This document shows, piece after piece, positions 15,836 to 23,668 of a stretch of 36,432 bases of DNA (position 1 is the first letter of the stretch; each line of letters opens with the position of its first letter). Source of the stretch: a bacterium (lineage in GTDB: Bacteria > Patescibacteriota > Gracilibacteria > Peribacterales > Peribacteraceae). Made by a program: the position numbers and the translations under genes. The notes under the pieces were generated by a model that saw nothing but the letters and a program-made list of their open reading frames with translations, was not told the origin of the DNA and searched no databases. The stretch spans positions 1 through 36,432 of the forward strand of contig JAQCIJ010000008.1 in the NCBI GenBank assembly GCA_027592135.1. The letters run 5' to 3'.

Positions 15836-17128
15836 ATGTTTTTAGATGAAGCCACAATTACCGTTACAGGCGGTGCTGGGGGAAATGGATGCGTTTCCTG
15901 GCGTCAGGAGAAGTATGTTGCCAAAGGAGGCCCAGACGGTGGAGATGGCGGTAAAGGCGGTTCTGTCTATATTCAAGCTGATCCTAATACAGATACGTTA
16001 TCTGACTTTAGATCGGTAAAAAACTTTAAAGCCCAAAAAGGAGGATATGGAGAGGGTCAGAATAAACACGGTAAAAATGGAGATGACCTCCTCCTGATTG
16101 TGCCTCCTGGAACTCAAGTCAAAGAAAATGGCGTTGTCATCGCTGATCTAAAAGTTACAGGTCAGGAAATTGTCGTAATGACAGGAGGCCGTGGTGGATA
16201 CGGTAACGCTCACTTTAAAGGGCCAACAAGGCAACGACCAGATTTTGCAGAACAAGGAGAGCCAGGGAGCTCCAAAGAAATTACTCTCGAGCTAAAACTT
16301 GTTGCTGATGTTGGAATTATTGGGTACCCAAGTGTCGGAAAATCCACTCTCATTTCTGTTATCTCTGCTGCAAAACCAAAGATTGCAGAATATCATTTTA
16401 CTACTCTTGTTCCGAACCTTGGTGTTGTTACTGTTGATGATCGATCGTTTGTGGTCTGTGATGTCCCGGGTCTTATAGAGGATGCATCAGAAGGAAAAGG
16501 TTTAGGAATTCAGTTTTTAAAACACATTGAACGTTGTGCTGTACTGCTTCACCTACTCGATCTCTCTCGTGCAATGGTCGACGGAACTATTGATGCACAG
16601 GTATTAATTAATGACTATAGGGCTATTCGCAAAGAGTTAGAGCTCTATTCGAAGACTTTAGGAGAAAAGCAGGAAGTTGTTGTTATCAATAAGGCAGATC
16701 TCACAACGGAAGATCTTACCCCTATTCTTGAAGAACTAAACAAAGCAGGTATCACCGTCTATGGTGCTATCTCTGCAGCTGCGCACATAGGCACAGAAGA
16801 TCTTATGAAACACTTGTTGCCTATTGCCATTACGCAGCGAGAAAGTATTCCAGAAGAAACTACCGCGGATATAGTTCTGCAGCCGGATATCGATACTGGA
16901 AAAATGGGAGCGTATAAAATTGATCGTGAGGATGACCGCACTATCCGCGTAACAGGGAAACGCATTGAGCAATTTACGGTTATGACGAACTTTGCCAGCG
17001 AAGGAGCAATTTTACGATTTAAGGATGTACTGGAGAGAATTGGCCTCGGTAAAGCTATAGGTAGAGAGCGAGGAGATAGTGGGGCAGACGTATTTATCGG
17101 AAATGTGCAGGTGGATTCATATCTCTAA
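15836..17128 (+). CDS. obg: GTPase Obg/CgtA
   Basis: Obg is an essential GTPase in 50S ribosome assembly and stress signalling. The start at ATG 15836 gives the family N-terminus MFLDEATITVTGGAGGNGC. A longer frame upstream is spurious. The glycine-rich Obg fold (residues 1-158; GGPDGGDGGKGG, GRGGYGNAHF) is followed by the G domain with G1 GYPSVGKST, G3 DVPGLIEDASEGKGLG and G4 NKAD. A C-terminal OCT domain follows (DREDDRTIRVTGKRIEQF to DVFIGNVQVDSYL). At 430 residues it is a standard bacterial Obg. It is transcribed divergently from dnaK. Confidence 0.97.
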   Translation: MFLDEATITVTGGAGGNGCVSWRQEKYVAKGGPDGGDGGKGGSVYIQADPNTDTLSDFRSVKNFKAQKGGYGEGQNKHGKNGDDLLLIVPPGTQVKENGVVIADLKVTGQEIVVMTGGRGGYGNAHFKGPTRQRPDFAEQGEPGSSKEITLELKLVADVGIIGYPSVGKSTLISVISAAKPKIAEYHFTTLVPNLGVVTVDDRSFVVCDVPGLIEDASEGKGLGIQFLKHIERCAVLLHLLDLSRAMVDGTIDAQVLINDYRAIRKELELYSKTLGEKQEVVVINKADLTTEDLTPILEELNKAGITVYGAISAAAHIGTEDLMKHLLPIAITQRESIPEETTADIVLQPDIDTGKMGAYKIDREDDRTIRVTGKRIEQFTVMTNFASEGAILRFKDVLERIGLGKAIGRERGDSGADVFIGNVQVDSYL

Positions 17129-17146
17129 CACGCGTACGATGTGAGT

Positions 17147-17458
17147 ATGATTCAACATGCACCCTCTACAGGGTGGGAAGAATTGAATGCACAGCAAACT
17201 TTTGAGCGTAATCTCCTTTATGTCAGTGTTGCTTTTAATCAAATGCGGAAATATCAACATGATCTTTACGATGCTCTCATTTGTGATGGTTCAGAGCAAA
17301 ATAAAGCTCCTGACTCAACGTATTGGAAAGGCTTATCAGAAAGAGTGGACAACCTTAAAGCATTAATAGAAACAGATTCAGAAAGAAAGGGCGTACAATC
17401 TTCCTCTCATTATAATAAAGATCAACTGAGGATGAATCAGGTGATATCTGTAGCGTAG
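17147..17458 (+). CDS. Hypothetical 103-residue soluble protein
   Basis: The small hydrophilic protein has a predicted helical middle (FERNLLYVSVAFNQMRKYQ) and a second helix (WKGLSERVDNLKALIETDSE). It has no Cys pair, signal peptide or membrane segment. No family is recognised. It starts 18 nt after obg in the same direction and so may be its operon partner. ATG 17147 is chosen over the GTG two codons earlier. It ends 74 nt before tRNA-Phe. Confidence 0.55.
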   Translation: MIQHAPSTGWEELNAQQTFERNLLYVSVAFNQMRKYQHDLYDALICDGSEQNKAPDSTYWKGLSERVDNLKALIETDSERKGVQSSSHYNKDQLRMNQVISVA

Positions 17459-17532
17459 GCACAAATAATCTATTCCAAATTTACTTCTCCTCAGACCTCT
17501 TACTTGATATAGTTTTGCGGCTGATTCACAGT

Positions 17533-17608
17533 GGCCCGGTAGCTCAGTTGGTAGAGCACTCGCCTGAAGAGCGAGGTGTCACCAGTTCGAATCTGGTCTG
17601 GGCCACCA
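17533..17608 (+). tRNA. tRNA-Phe (anticodon GAA), CCA encoded
   Basis: The acceptor GGCCCGG/CTGGGCC (one G-T pair) has discriminator A and encoded CCA. The anticodon stem CTCGC/GCGAG encloses CTGAAGA, giving GAA (Phe). The T-loop is GTTCGAATC. The CCA end directly abuts the stop codon of the convergent M20 peptidase gene, with no spacer. Confidence 0.97.
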
Positions 17609-18697
17609 TTATATTCTTTCAAACAACTCCCTATACATCTTGTAATGCGATTGCAGTGAACTGATACTCACCCACTCATCTTTACTGTGGAGTCCTCCAC
17701 CTTTTGGTCCATACAAGAATGCAGGAATACCACGTTCAGTAAAATATCTGGCATCTGTTCCTCCGTGCTCGCGTTTAAATCCGATACTCGTACCGAGTGT
17801 TTTCTCTGCTACTTCTTTAAAGAGCAATACCATAGGATGATCTTCTGGTGTGCTTAACGGAGAAGCCGAACGAACTTCGCTTAACTCACACCCTTTTGGT
17901 AATACAGAAGATACGTTCTGTAGAGCTTTGGATGCTGAAGAGTAGAGCTCTGGAGGAAATCGTATATCGAGACCACACATCACCTGTGCATCAACTTGGT
18001 TGCGAGCAGCGCTTCCAGAAAGCGTCGTTGGAGAGACCGTCATCTGCCAGTCATCGTGACCTCCTGCTGGAAATGCCTCTCGGATCTTCTGAAGAGCTTC
18101 CGCAAGTAACCACACAGGATTCTCTGTATCCCAAGGATATGCGCCATGCCCCCCTTTGCCGTGAGCAATAAGCTCTGACCATACAACTCCTTTGTGCTGA
18201 CAAACGATTCCAATATCATTGCTGTCTGGTGTATAGGCAACTGGCGCTGTTACCACTCCGGTTTCTATAAGATGAGGAATAGTATTTCCTGCGACTTCTT
18301 CGTCTGTCGTAATCAGGATACTTATGCTTGGCTGACTCCCCTCTTTTATCGCATCTCTATATGCCATGAGAAACGGGAGAATATTTCCTTTCATATCGGA
18401 TGTTCCACGACCTTTTGCCGTGTCTCCATCTACGAACAGTTCAAACATTTCATCGTTTGCCGGTACAACATCACAGTGTGCAAAGACTAATAATTTGCAG
18501 TCGTCAGCAGGGAGATATAACCATGGTGATGCTTCAAAATCCCCTCTTTGTATAACGCTTTCTGATTTTCCCAGAAATGCAGCCTGAATCCAATCGAGAC
18601 ACTCTGTTTTACCAATCTCTTCTCCGTCAATAGATTCAAAGCTTATGAACACTTTTAGAAGATTGATTAGCTCATCTTTTTCGCAAGGTAAAGACAT
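17609..18697 (-). CDS. M20 family metallopeptidase (DapE/ArgE-like)
   Basis: The 362-residue protein has the di-zinc M20 signature: FAHCDVVPA (first His and Asp), KGRGTSDMKG with the bridging Asp, TTDEEVAGN with the catalytic Glu pair, PDSND, the dimerisation-domain segment KGGHGAYPWDTENP, and C-terminal GGLHSKDEWV with the last metal His. Members hydrolyse succinyl-diaminopimelate, acetylornithine or small peptides. The sequence alone does not fix the substrate, and no lysine or arginine pathway genes flank it. It is transcribed divergently from the VanW gene. TATAAC/TATATT elements lie 3-9 nt before its ATG. Confidence 0.9.
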   Translation of the reverse strand: MSLPCEKDELINLLKVFISFESIDGEEIGKTECLDWIQAAFLGKSESVIQRGDFEASPWLYLPADDCKLLVFAHCDVVPANDEMFELFVDGDTAKGRGTSDMKGNILPFLMAYRDAIKEGSQPSISILITTDEEVAGNTIPHLIETGVVTAPVAYTPDSNDIGIVCQHKGVVWSELIAHGKGGHGAYPWDTENPVWLLAEALQKIREAFPAGGHDDWQMTVSPTTLSGSAARNQVDAQVMCGLDIRFPPELYSSASKALQNVSSVLPKGCELSEVRSASPLSTPEDHPMVLLFKEVAEKTLGTSIGFKREHGGTDARYFTERGIPAFLYGPKGGGLHSKDEWVSISSLQSHYKMYRELFERI

Positions 18698-18718
18698 AGA
18701 AATATAGTTATAGTAGTA

Positions 18719-18747
18719 TTGCGTATTATGTCAAATTATTGTATAAT
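18719..18747 (+). promoter_or_regulatory. Promoter of the VanW-domain gene
   Basis: TTGCGT (18719-18724), a 17-nt spacer and TATAAT (18742-18747) precede ATG 18779 by 31 nt. This promoter shows that the TTG at 18719 is not the gene start. Confidence 0.7.
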
Positions 18748-18778
18748 AATAGAAGAAGTCAAACACACATTAACATTC

Positions 18779-20200
18779 ATGCACTACCTTATAAAATCTC
18801 ACCGTCGAAGTATAGCAACTCTTACAGGAGTTCTTACAATAGCATCTTTGATAACCTACCATCACACTGCTGTACTCTCTATGGAGCATAACGGTGGATG
18901 GCTTGCTATGAGCTCGAACTCACGATCATTTTCTCGAACGCAAAAAAATGAATATGCACATTCACCGACGCATAGAGTAGCACTTCGTATGCAAAATCGT
19001 CTCCGACGTAGAGGAAGCAGAGCCGTACCGAGTATTGATGTTCTTGCAAAGGCTGTGGAATCTCGTCAACAACTTCTCAAAAAACAAGTATCAGTACACT
19101 TTGCTACCGAAGAAAATCCAGAGCACACAGTGTGGGTTGTATCTGCATCTCGCTACCCTCTCTGGATCACTCCTTTATTTACAATGACAGAAGCAAGGTT
19201 TGTCTTTAATCCAGATCAAATAGAGAAATCATTTATCGATGAAAATATTCTTACTGTTGAACCTCCAGTACATGCGGTCTTACGGAACATCATACCTAAA
19301 GAACATGAGAAGTCTGTTGCGAGAGCAGAAATTGAAGGAACAGCTCGTTCTGGATACCTTGCAAATGAAAAACTCATAGCAACCTCTATAGCGAAAGCAT
19401 TCCATACTGAACTTGACCAGATTTCTATTCCTCTAGCAAAAGAAGATGGTCGCATTGTCAATATGACAGATCTGGATCTTGGTGATTTAAAACTCTGGGC
19501 ATCAGGAAGGTCTGACTACACCGGTTCTACGTATGCAAGAGCAAATAATGTACGAAAGGCACTCAACGAGCATGTTCAGAATACCGTTGTTGCCCCTGGA
19601 GATACGTACTCATTTAACTCGACATTAGACGGAGCGGTAAGTGTCGCTAACGGATGGAATATGGCGAAAGTGATCTTTAATGGTGGAGATTTGGAATACG
19701 CGCCTGGTGGTGGAATTTGTCAGGCTTCTACTACGGTTTTCCGTGCAATTGTGAATGCAGGATTCCCAGTAGTCGAACGGAGAGCACACAGCTTGTTTGT
19801 GAGTTACTACAAGAAGCACGGAGTAGGAATCGATGCGACTATATACCCGGGTAGCCAAGACTTGTCGTTTGTAAACGACTCAAGTAATTACTTGGTGATT
19901 CAATCATACAATGATGGATCCGAAGCATACGTCAATATTTACGGAACTCCAGATGGTCGCGCTGTAGCTTTAGCAGGACCATACTTTAGTTCTACAGCTC
20001 CAGAAAGTTTGTTATATAAAGGGAGACAGATAAAAGAGACGGAGATAGTTTGGGTGCAAAGGGTAGATTACCCAAATGGAGAAAGTCGTGAGTATCAAAT
20101 TGGATCTCGTTACAAAACTCTTCCGCAATCACTTGCAAAAGAGTACGAACCACAGCAAACAATACACGCTTCTGCACCACTTGCACGTCTGGATGAATAA
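18779..20200 (+). CDS. Exported VanW family protein
   Basis: The 473-residue protein starts at ATG 18779 with an N-terminal signal or anchor helix (IATLTGVLTIASLITY). A middle part (about residues 110-230) is compatible with the peptidoglycan-binding-like domain often found before VanW. The VanW domain follows: GRSDYTGSTYARANNVRKAL, VAPGDTYSFNSTLD, GGGICQASTTVFRAIVNAGF, RRAHSLFVSYYKKHGVGIDA and a C-terminal NDSSNYLVIQSY. VanW proteins occur in vancomycin-resistance clusters and widely in Gram-positive and CPR genomes, with no proven biochemical role. A cell-envelope function is expected. No resistance genes are nearby. Confidence 0.92.
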   Translation: MHYLIKSHRRSIATLTGVLTIASLITYHHTAVLSMEHNGGWLAMSSNSRSFSRTQKNEYAHSPTHRVALRMQNRLRRRGSRAVPSIDVLAKAVESRQQLLKKQVSVHFATEENPEHTVWVVSASRYPLWITPLFTMTEARFVFNPDQIEKSFIDENILTVEPPVHAVLRNIIPKEHEKSVARAEIEGTARSGYLANEKLIATSIAKAFHTELDQISIPLAKEDGRIVNMTDLDLGDLKLWASGRSDYTGSTYARANNVRKALNEHVQNTVVAPGDTYSFNSTLDGAVSVANGWNMAKVIFNGGDLEYAPGGGICQASTTVFRAIVNAGFPVVERRAHSLFVSYYKKHGVGIDATIYPGSQDLSFVNDSSNYLVIQSYNDGSEAYVNIYGTPDGRAVALAGPYFSSTAPESLLYKGRQIKETEIVWVQRVDYPNGESREYQIGSRYKTLPQSLAKEYEPQQTIHASAPLARLDE

Positions 20201-20217
20201 ACGATAGACTAGTAGTG

Positions 20218-20646
20218 ATGTACTTTCGCACACTACTTATCGCCGCTCTCTGCATTGGACTGAACTCTTCTTTATGTACAGGTGGTATATTTTCTGTAGG
20301 TGCAGCAGTTGCAAATCAGATTGCATATTCAGATCATGATACCGGCCAAATGTCGTACGGATCAATAGGGAATTTAAGTTGTAATAGTAGTAAAAGAACT
20401 GGAAACGAAATGGGATCAGTAGATATTGGTGGATGTAAAAATGCTACAGCATGTTTTACACAAGCACATTCGATTCTCGAAGATCGTGTCATTCCTATTT
20501 TTGTATCATTTGTAGAGAGTATTCCTCATGAGCTTTTTGTAGTGTCTATCGAAACCGACCCCCCTAAGTCTTTCGCTATTGCCAGAGTAGGACCACTATA
20601 TGAAGCCGCAAAATCCCAAACCCATACACTTTTAAAGTTAGAGTAG
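20218..20646 (+). CDS. Small exported protein of unknown function
   Basis: The 142-residue protein has a clear signal peptide (MYFRTLLIAALCIGLNSSL) and a Gly/Asn/Ser-rich mature N-terminal part with five Cys (LCTGGIF, LSCNSS, GGCKNATACF) and a final mixed segment. The Cys content would suit disulfides formed by the DsbA-like protein encoded next. No family is recognised. ATG 20218 is used rather than the GTG one codon earlier. It begins 17 nt after the VanW gene, so the two may share a transcript. Confidence 0.65.
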   Translation: MYFRTLLIAALCIGLNSSLCTGGIFSVGAAVANQIAYSDHDTGQMSYGSIGNLSCNSSKRTGNEMGSVDIGGCKNATACFTQAHSILEDRVIPIFVSFVESIPHELFVVSIETDPPKSFAIARVGPLYEAAKSQTHTLLKLE

Positions 20647-20653
20647 AAGCTGA

Positions 20654-20681
20654 TTGACCTTTTGGTGTAATTCACTAAACT
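20654..20681 (+). promoter_or_regulatory. Promoter of the DsbA-like gene
   Basis: TTGACC (20654-20659), 16 nt, then TAAACT (20676-20681) lie 31 nt before the ATG. With the strong terminator after the gene, this defines a separate single-gene unit. Confidence 0.55.
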
Positions 20682-20712
20682 TTTTTTACTATTTCTCTAC
20701 TCTAATTTTATT

Positions 20713-21420
20713 ATGGCTGATTCATCTAATAACCAATGGTTCGGTATCTCAATGGTCCTCGTAGGAGTCATTGTAGGATACGGCGTAGCCACAAGCTCAG
20801 GGGGTGCACCTATTCCTGCTAATGCTCCTACTGCAGCAGTAGCTCCTTCAGCAGCACCTAGTGCTCCTGCACCCGCTCCAACTGCAGACGACGTAAAACC
20901 TGTTGACCTTAAGCGTGACCACATCCGTGGAAACCGTAAAGCAAACATTGCTCTTATTGAGTACTCTGACGCTGAATGTCCTTTCTGTGGTCGTCACCAC
21001 CCAACTGCACAAGCTCTCATTGACGCCAACGACGACGTAATGTGGGTATACCGACACTTCCCACTTGGGTTCCACCAGAACGCAACTCCACTTGCAGAAG
21101 CTTCTGAGTGTGCTTGGGAACAAGGAGGAGACGATGCCTTCTGGGCATTTACTGACATGATCTTCGAAAAAGGTGCAGACGCATCTCGTATTGCAGAATA
21201 CGGAGACGCCTCTGGTGTCGATGGCCAGAAAGTTCAGGATTGTGTCGATGCAGGAACATACGCTCAATACGTACAAGATGACATGGCTGGCGGAAGTGCT
21301 GGTGGTGTATCTGGTACTCCTGGGAACATTGTTCTCAATATTAAGACAGGCGAGACTCGCCTCGTTTCTGGAGCTCAGCCTTTGGCTAGCTTCCAAGCTG
21401 CTGTAGACGCAATTAAATAA
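20713..21420 (+). CDS. DsbA-family thiol-disulfide oxidoreductase, membrane-anchored
   Basis: The 235-residue protein has an N-terminal anchor helix (FGISMVLVGVIVGYGVA), an Ala/Pro-rich linker (about residues 34-58) and a thioredoxin-fold DsbA domain of the BdbD/DSBA-like type. The redox motif CPFC occupies residues 89-92, in YSDAECPFCGRHH. Later landmarks are YRHFPLGFHQNA, ASECAWEQGGDDAFWAF and the cis-Pro loop GVSGTPGN. It probably catalyses disulfide formation or exchange in exported proteins outside the membrane. Several Cys-rich exported proteins are encoded nearby. Codon choice looks more biased (C-ending codons) than in neighbours, which together with the promoter and terminator suggests high expression. 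Confidence 0.92.
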   Translation: MADSSNNQWFGISMVLVGVIVGYGVATSSGGAPIPANAPTAAVAPSAAPSAPAPAPTADDVKPVDLKRDHIRGNRKANIALIEYSDAECPFCGRHHPTAQALIDANDDVMWVYRHFPLGFHQNATPLAEASECAWEQGGDDAFWAFTDMIFEKGADASRIAEYGDASGVDGQKVQDCVDAGTYAQYVQDDMAGGSAGGVSGTPGNIVLNIKTGETRLVSGAQPLASFQAAVDAIK

Positions 21421-21439
21421 ACAAAAGCAGTATTTATAG

Positions 21440-21465
21440 AAAAAGGCGGTAGATACCGCCTTTTT
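21440..21465 (+). terminator. Strong intrinsic terminator after the DsbA-like gene
   Basis: AAAAAGGCGGTA (21440-21451) and TACCGCCTTTTT (21454-21465) are perfect 12-bp arms with a 2-nt centre, followed by CTTATT. The GC-rich core and T-run fit a classical rho-independent terminator. Confidence 0.92.
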
Positions 21466-21511
21466 CTTATTGTGTAATATAAAGAAGAGTCTGTATACTC
21501 GTATACGATTT

Positions 21512-22459
21512 ATGAAAAATACTCTTTTTCTACTCGCCGTTTCATCCCTCGCACTCAGTGCGTGTGGTCTTGTAGAGGTTGAGTATGACAAGCTACCTAA
21601 AGACAGTGCGGCAGAGATTATCGAAGATGTACCAGTGCGAGAGACTAAGAATGTTACCTACACAGGTGTTGTTGCCCCTGCAGGGATTAGTGTATACAAC
21701 CAAGGAACACATCGACTTGTTCTTCCTGGAGGAAAGTTTATTCTTTTGGAGGCAAATGATATTGATCTTAACGGATACGTAGATGAAGAGGTTCAAATCT
21801 TTGGATCTTTACGTCCAACCGTAGAGGCTGGAGGAATGATCATGCGCGTAGAACGCATAGAACTTATCGAGAAAGAAGAAGAGCTTCCTGTGAATCCAGA
21901 TGACACAGACGATGTACCCTTTGAAGAGCAGTCTTCTGATGCAGATCTAGAGCCAGTAGAGTTGCCAGCGAATGAAGAAGTTATAGAAGAAATAGAGGAG
22001 TCAGAAGTAATAGAAGAAGCAGAGAAGTCAGAAGTAATAGAAGAAGCAGAGGAGGTATCGTCTGTTCCTTCTGCGGAGTTCAAAGCATTGATAGAGGTCA
22101 TGTCTCGTCAAGACTACGCTGCGGCCAATTGGACACAGCAATACTGTACTTCTCACATTTCATTCTGTGCGCCTGTCCACCGCAACTGGTGGTTCAAGTC
22201 TTTCGGAGCCACGAGCAGCACTCTCTGGCACGTAGAACTTTCCCCAGAGCCTATCGAAAGTCTTGGTCAAGGACCTCTCGTTATAGAGCTTATCGCAGGA
22301 AGTAATACCGATGCTGATGGAACTATTGACGTAAGCAACGGAAAAGCAGTTGGATACAAAGAATGGACCTTTGGTCGCCACTTCAGAATTTCTGGTGACG
22401 AAAGTCTTAAAGATGCAATACTCTATATTACGCAAAACATAACAGACTACGCTAGCTAA
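21512..22459 (+). CDS. Predicted lipoprotein with acidic tandem-repeat linker
   Basis: The 315-residue protein starts at ATG 21512 with a lipoprotein signal (MKNTLFLLAVSSLALSAC; lipobox LSAC, Cys18). A first domain (about residues 45-125) has short beta segments (YTGVVAPAGISVYNQG, HRLVLPGGKFILLE). A long Glu-rich linker follows, built from nine-residue units around SEVIEEAE. The final domain (residues 190-315) contains WTQQYCTSHISFCAPVHRNW, which may hold a disulfide. I do not recognise either domain. TATACT (21494) and TATACG (21502) precede the start by 12 and 4 nt. The next gene begins 10 nt after the stop. Confidence 0.75.
   Translation: MKNTLFLLAVSSLALSACGLVEVEYDKLPKDSAAEIIEDVPVRETKNVTYTGVVAPAGISVYNQGTHRLVLPGGKFILLEANDIDLNGYVDEEVQIFGSLRPTVEAGGMIMRVERIELIEKEEELPVNPDDTDDVPFEEQSSDADLEPVELPANEEVIEEIEESEVIEEAEKSEVIEEAEEVSSVPSAEFKALIEVMSRQDYAAANWTQQYCTSHISFCAPVHRNWWFKSFGATSSTLWHVELSPEPIESLGQGPLVIELIAGSNTDADGTIDVSNGKAVGYKEWTFGRHFRISGDESLKDAILYITQNITDYAS
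22001..22054 (+). repeat. 27-bp direct tandem duplication in the lipoprotein gene
   Basis: Units 22001-22027 and 22028-22054 are identical except for one base (GAGAAG versus GAGGAG at the end). A partly degenerate earlier unit lies just upstream. It keeps frame and encodes nine residues per unit, so length variation by slippage is expected. Confidence 0.85.
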
Positions 22460-22469
22460 TACGCGTCTC

Positions 22470-22937
22470 ATGACTACTTACACGTACCAGGCAACGGATC
22501 CTTCAGGAAAAACCCTTGATGGTACCGTAGATGCCTTTAGTCTTCAAGCAGCACGAGAAGCTGTTATTGCTCTTGGCCTAGAGCCTATAGAGATCTACGA
22601 AGTAGCAACTTCTGCCTCCAGTGTACCGAATGCTCCAGCACTTGCTTACTTCCCGCTTCTTGAAACTCTTCGACTCTATGCAGGATGGTTACTAGCATGG
22701 TATGCCATTGTGTATGCAGTAGGATCATATCAGTTTATGAAAGATGTACCATTGCATATTCCGTATGCGGAAAGTTTATTTTTGTCTCCACTCGTTCTCA
22801 GCTTTACCTTTGCTGCGTATCTCTTTTTGCTCCTTACAGGAATATATAAAATGACTGGTAGATCTAAGAAAATTGGAATCGTGCTATTTATCACAGGAGT
22901 GGCAGTATTCCTACTGTATAAGATGAACGTTCAATAG
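22470..22937 (+). CDS. GspF/PilC N-terminal-like motif fused to a three-helix membrane domain
   Basis: Residues 1-45 (YTYQATDPSGKTLDGTVDA, then ALGLEPIEIYEV) match the short soluble motif at the start of type II secretion/type IV pilus proteins GspF/PilC: Y.Y.A.d..G....G...A...A...l...Gl.P. Instead of GspF's helical cytoplasmic domains, three membrane helices follow (about 68-90, 104-125 and 132-151). The total is only 155 residues, against about 400 for GspF. The function is unknown; assembly with a pilus or secretion machine is one possibility. It is 10 nt downstream of the lipoprotein gene and converges on the polyproline gene with one base between stops. Confidence 0.7.
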   Translation: MTTYTYQATDPSGKTLDGTVDAFSLQAAREAVIALGLEPIEIYEVATSASSVPNAPALAYFPLLETLRLYAGWLLAWYAIVYAVGSYQFMKDVPLHIPYAESLFLSPLVLSFTFAAYLFLLLTGIYKMTGRSKKIGIVLFITGVAVFLLYKMNVQ

Positions 22938-22938
22938 A

Positions 22939-23586
22939 TTAGAGTCCAAGCTGCTTTCTGATGTCATCAGCTTGTCCTTGCTCTTGTTCACGAGCTCCTT
23001 GTTGGACAGTAATAGACTGCAAGTCTTTCCAGTCTTCTCCGTGCTTTTGTTCGAGCTTCTGCAATTGCAACAAGTGTTTAGGGCTGAGCTGTGAAAACTT
23101 ACGCTTTTCTTCATCGAGGATCTTTTTAAGTTCATCGATCTGGAACTGCGAAAGCTTTGGAATTGCTTGGATAATTCTCCACTTCTCATCACGAGTAAGG
23201 GAGATGCTTCCACGAAGGAGTGATAGGAAGTTCTGTTCATCAAACTGTGTTTCTGGGTGAGCAGGTACAACAATTTGGTCATTATTTAATGCGGTATTCA
23301 CTACCCCGAAACGATAGTCTCCTACTTCTTTGAGTACACGAATATCCTCATCATCAAATCCTGCTGCCTTTAACTCTTCATCAGAAGGAAGTGGTCCTGC
23401 TGGCGGGGGAGGAGGCCCTTGGTCCTGTGCCTGTGCTGATCCATCTGTTGGAGGTGGAGGAGGCGGAGGTGGGGGTGCAGCAAATACTTGTGTTGGATCC
23501 AATCCACCTATTGGTACACCGTCGCCAGGACGAGGTGGTGGAGGTGGAGGTGGAGGTGGTGGAGGTGGATTTGTAGGATCAGTCAT
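22939..23586 (-). CDS. Polyproline-rich protein with helical C-terminal domain
   Basis: The 215-residue protein begins MTDPTN, followed by 12 consecutive Pro, and later has runs of 9 and 5 Pro. The Gly-rich reading of the other strand is an artefact of the same GGT/GGA repeats. From about residue 67 it becomes a soluble, charged helical domain (LTRDEKWRIIQAIPKLSQFQ, ILDEEKRKF, LLQLQKLEQKHGEDW). There is no signal peptide. Such Pro runs would stall ribosomes without elongation factor P. The C-terminal pattern resembles orphan proteins of CPR genomes, but I cannot name a family. A scaffold or protein-interaction role is only a guess. Confidence 0.75.
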   Translation of the reverse strand: MTDPTNPPPPPPPPPPPPRPGDGVPIGGLDPTQVFAAPPPPPPPPPTDGSAQAQDQGPPPPPAGPLPSDEELKAAGFDDEDIRVLKEVGDYRFGVVNTALNNDQIVVPAHPETQFDEQNFLSLLRGSISLTRDEKWRIIQAIPKLSQFQIDELKKILDEEKRKFSQLSPKHLLQLQKLEQKHGEDWKDLQSITVQQGAREQEQGQADDIRKQLGL

Positions 23587-23668
23587 AATGTAGTGGATGG
23601 ATATTCGTATTAAGTCTAGCAGTAGCAGATCGCTGATAAAAGTGCATTTTTAGTGTTTTATCGAGAAG

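Noticed and set aside
20848-21591. 247-residue minus-strand ORF opposite the DsbA-like gene
   Set aside because: It has low-quality Ser/Val/Cys-rich composition, crosses a strong terminator, and the opposite strand holds a clear DsbA domain.
23330-23593. Gly-rich plus-strand ORF
   Set aside because: It is the complement of the polyproline codons; the minus-strand frame continues into a well-formed helical domain.
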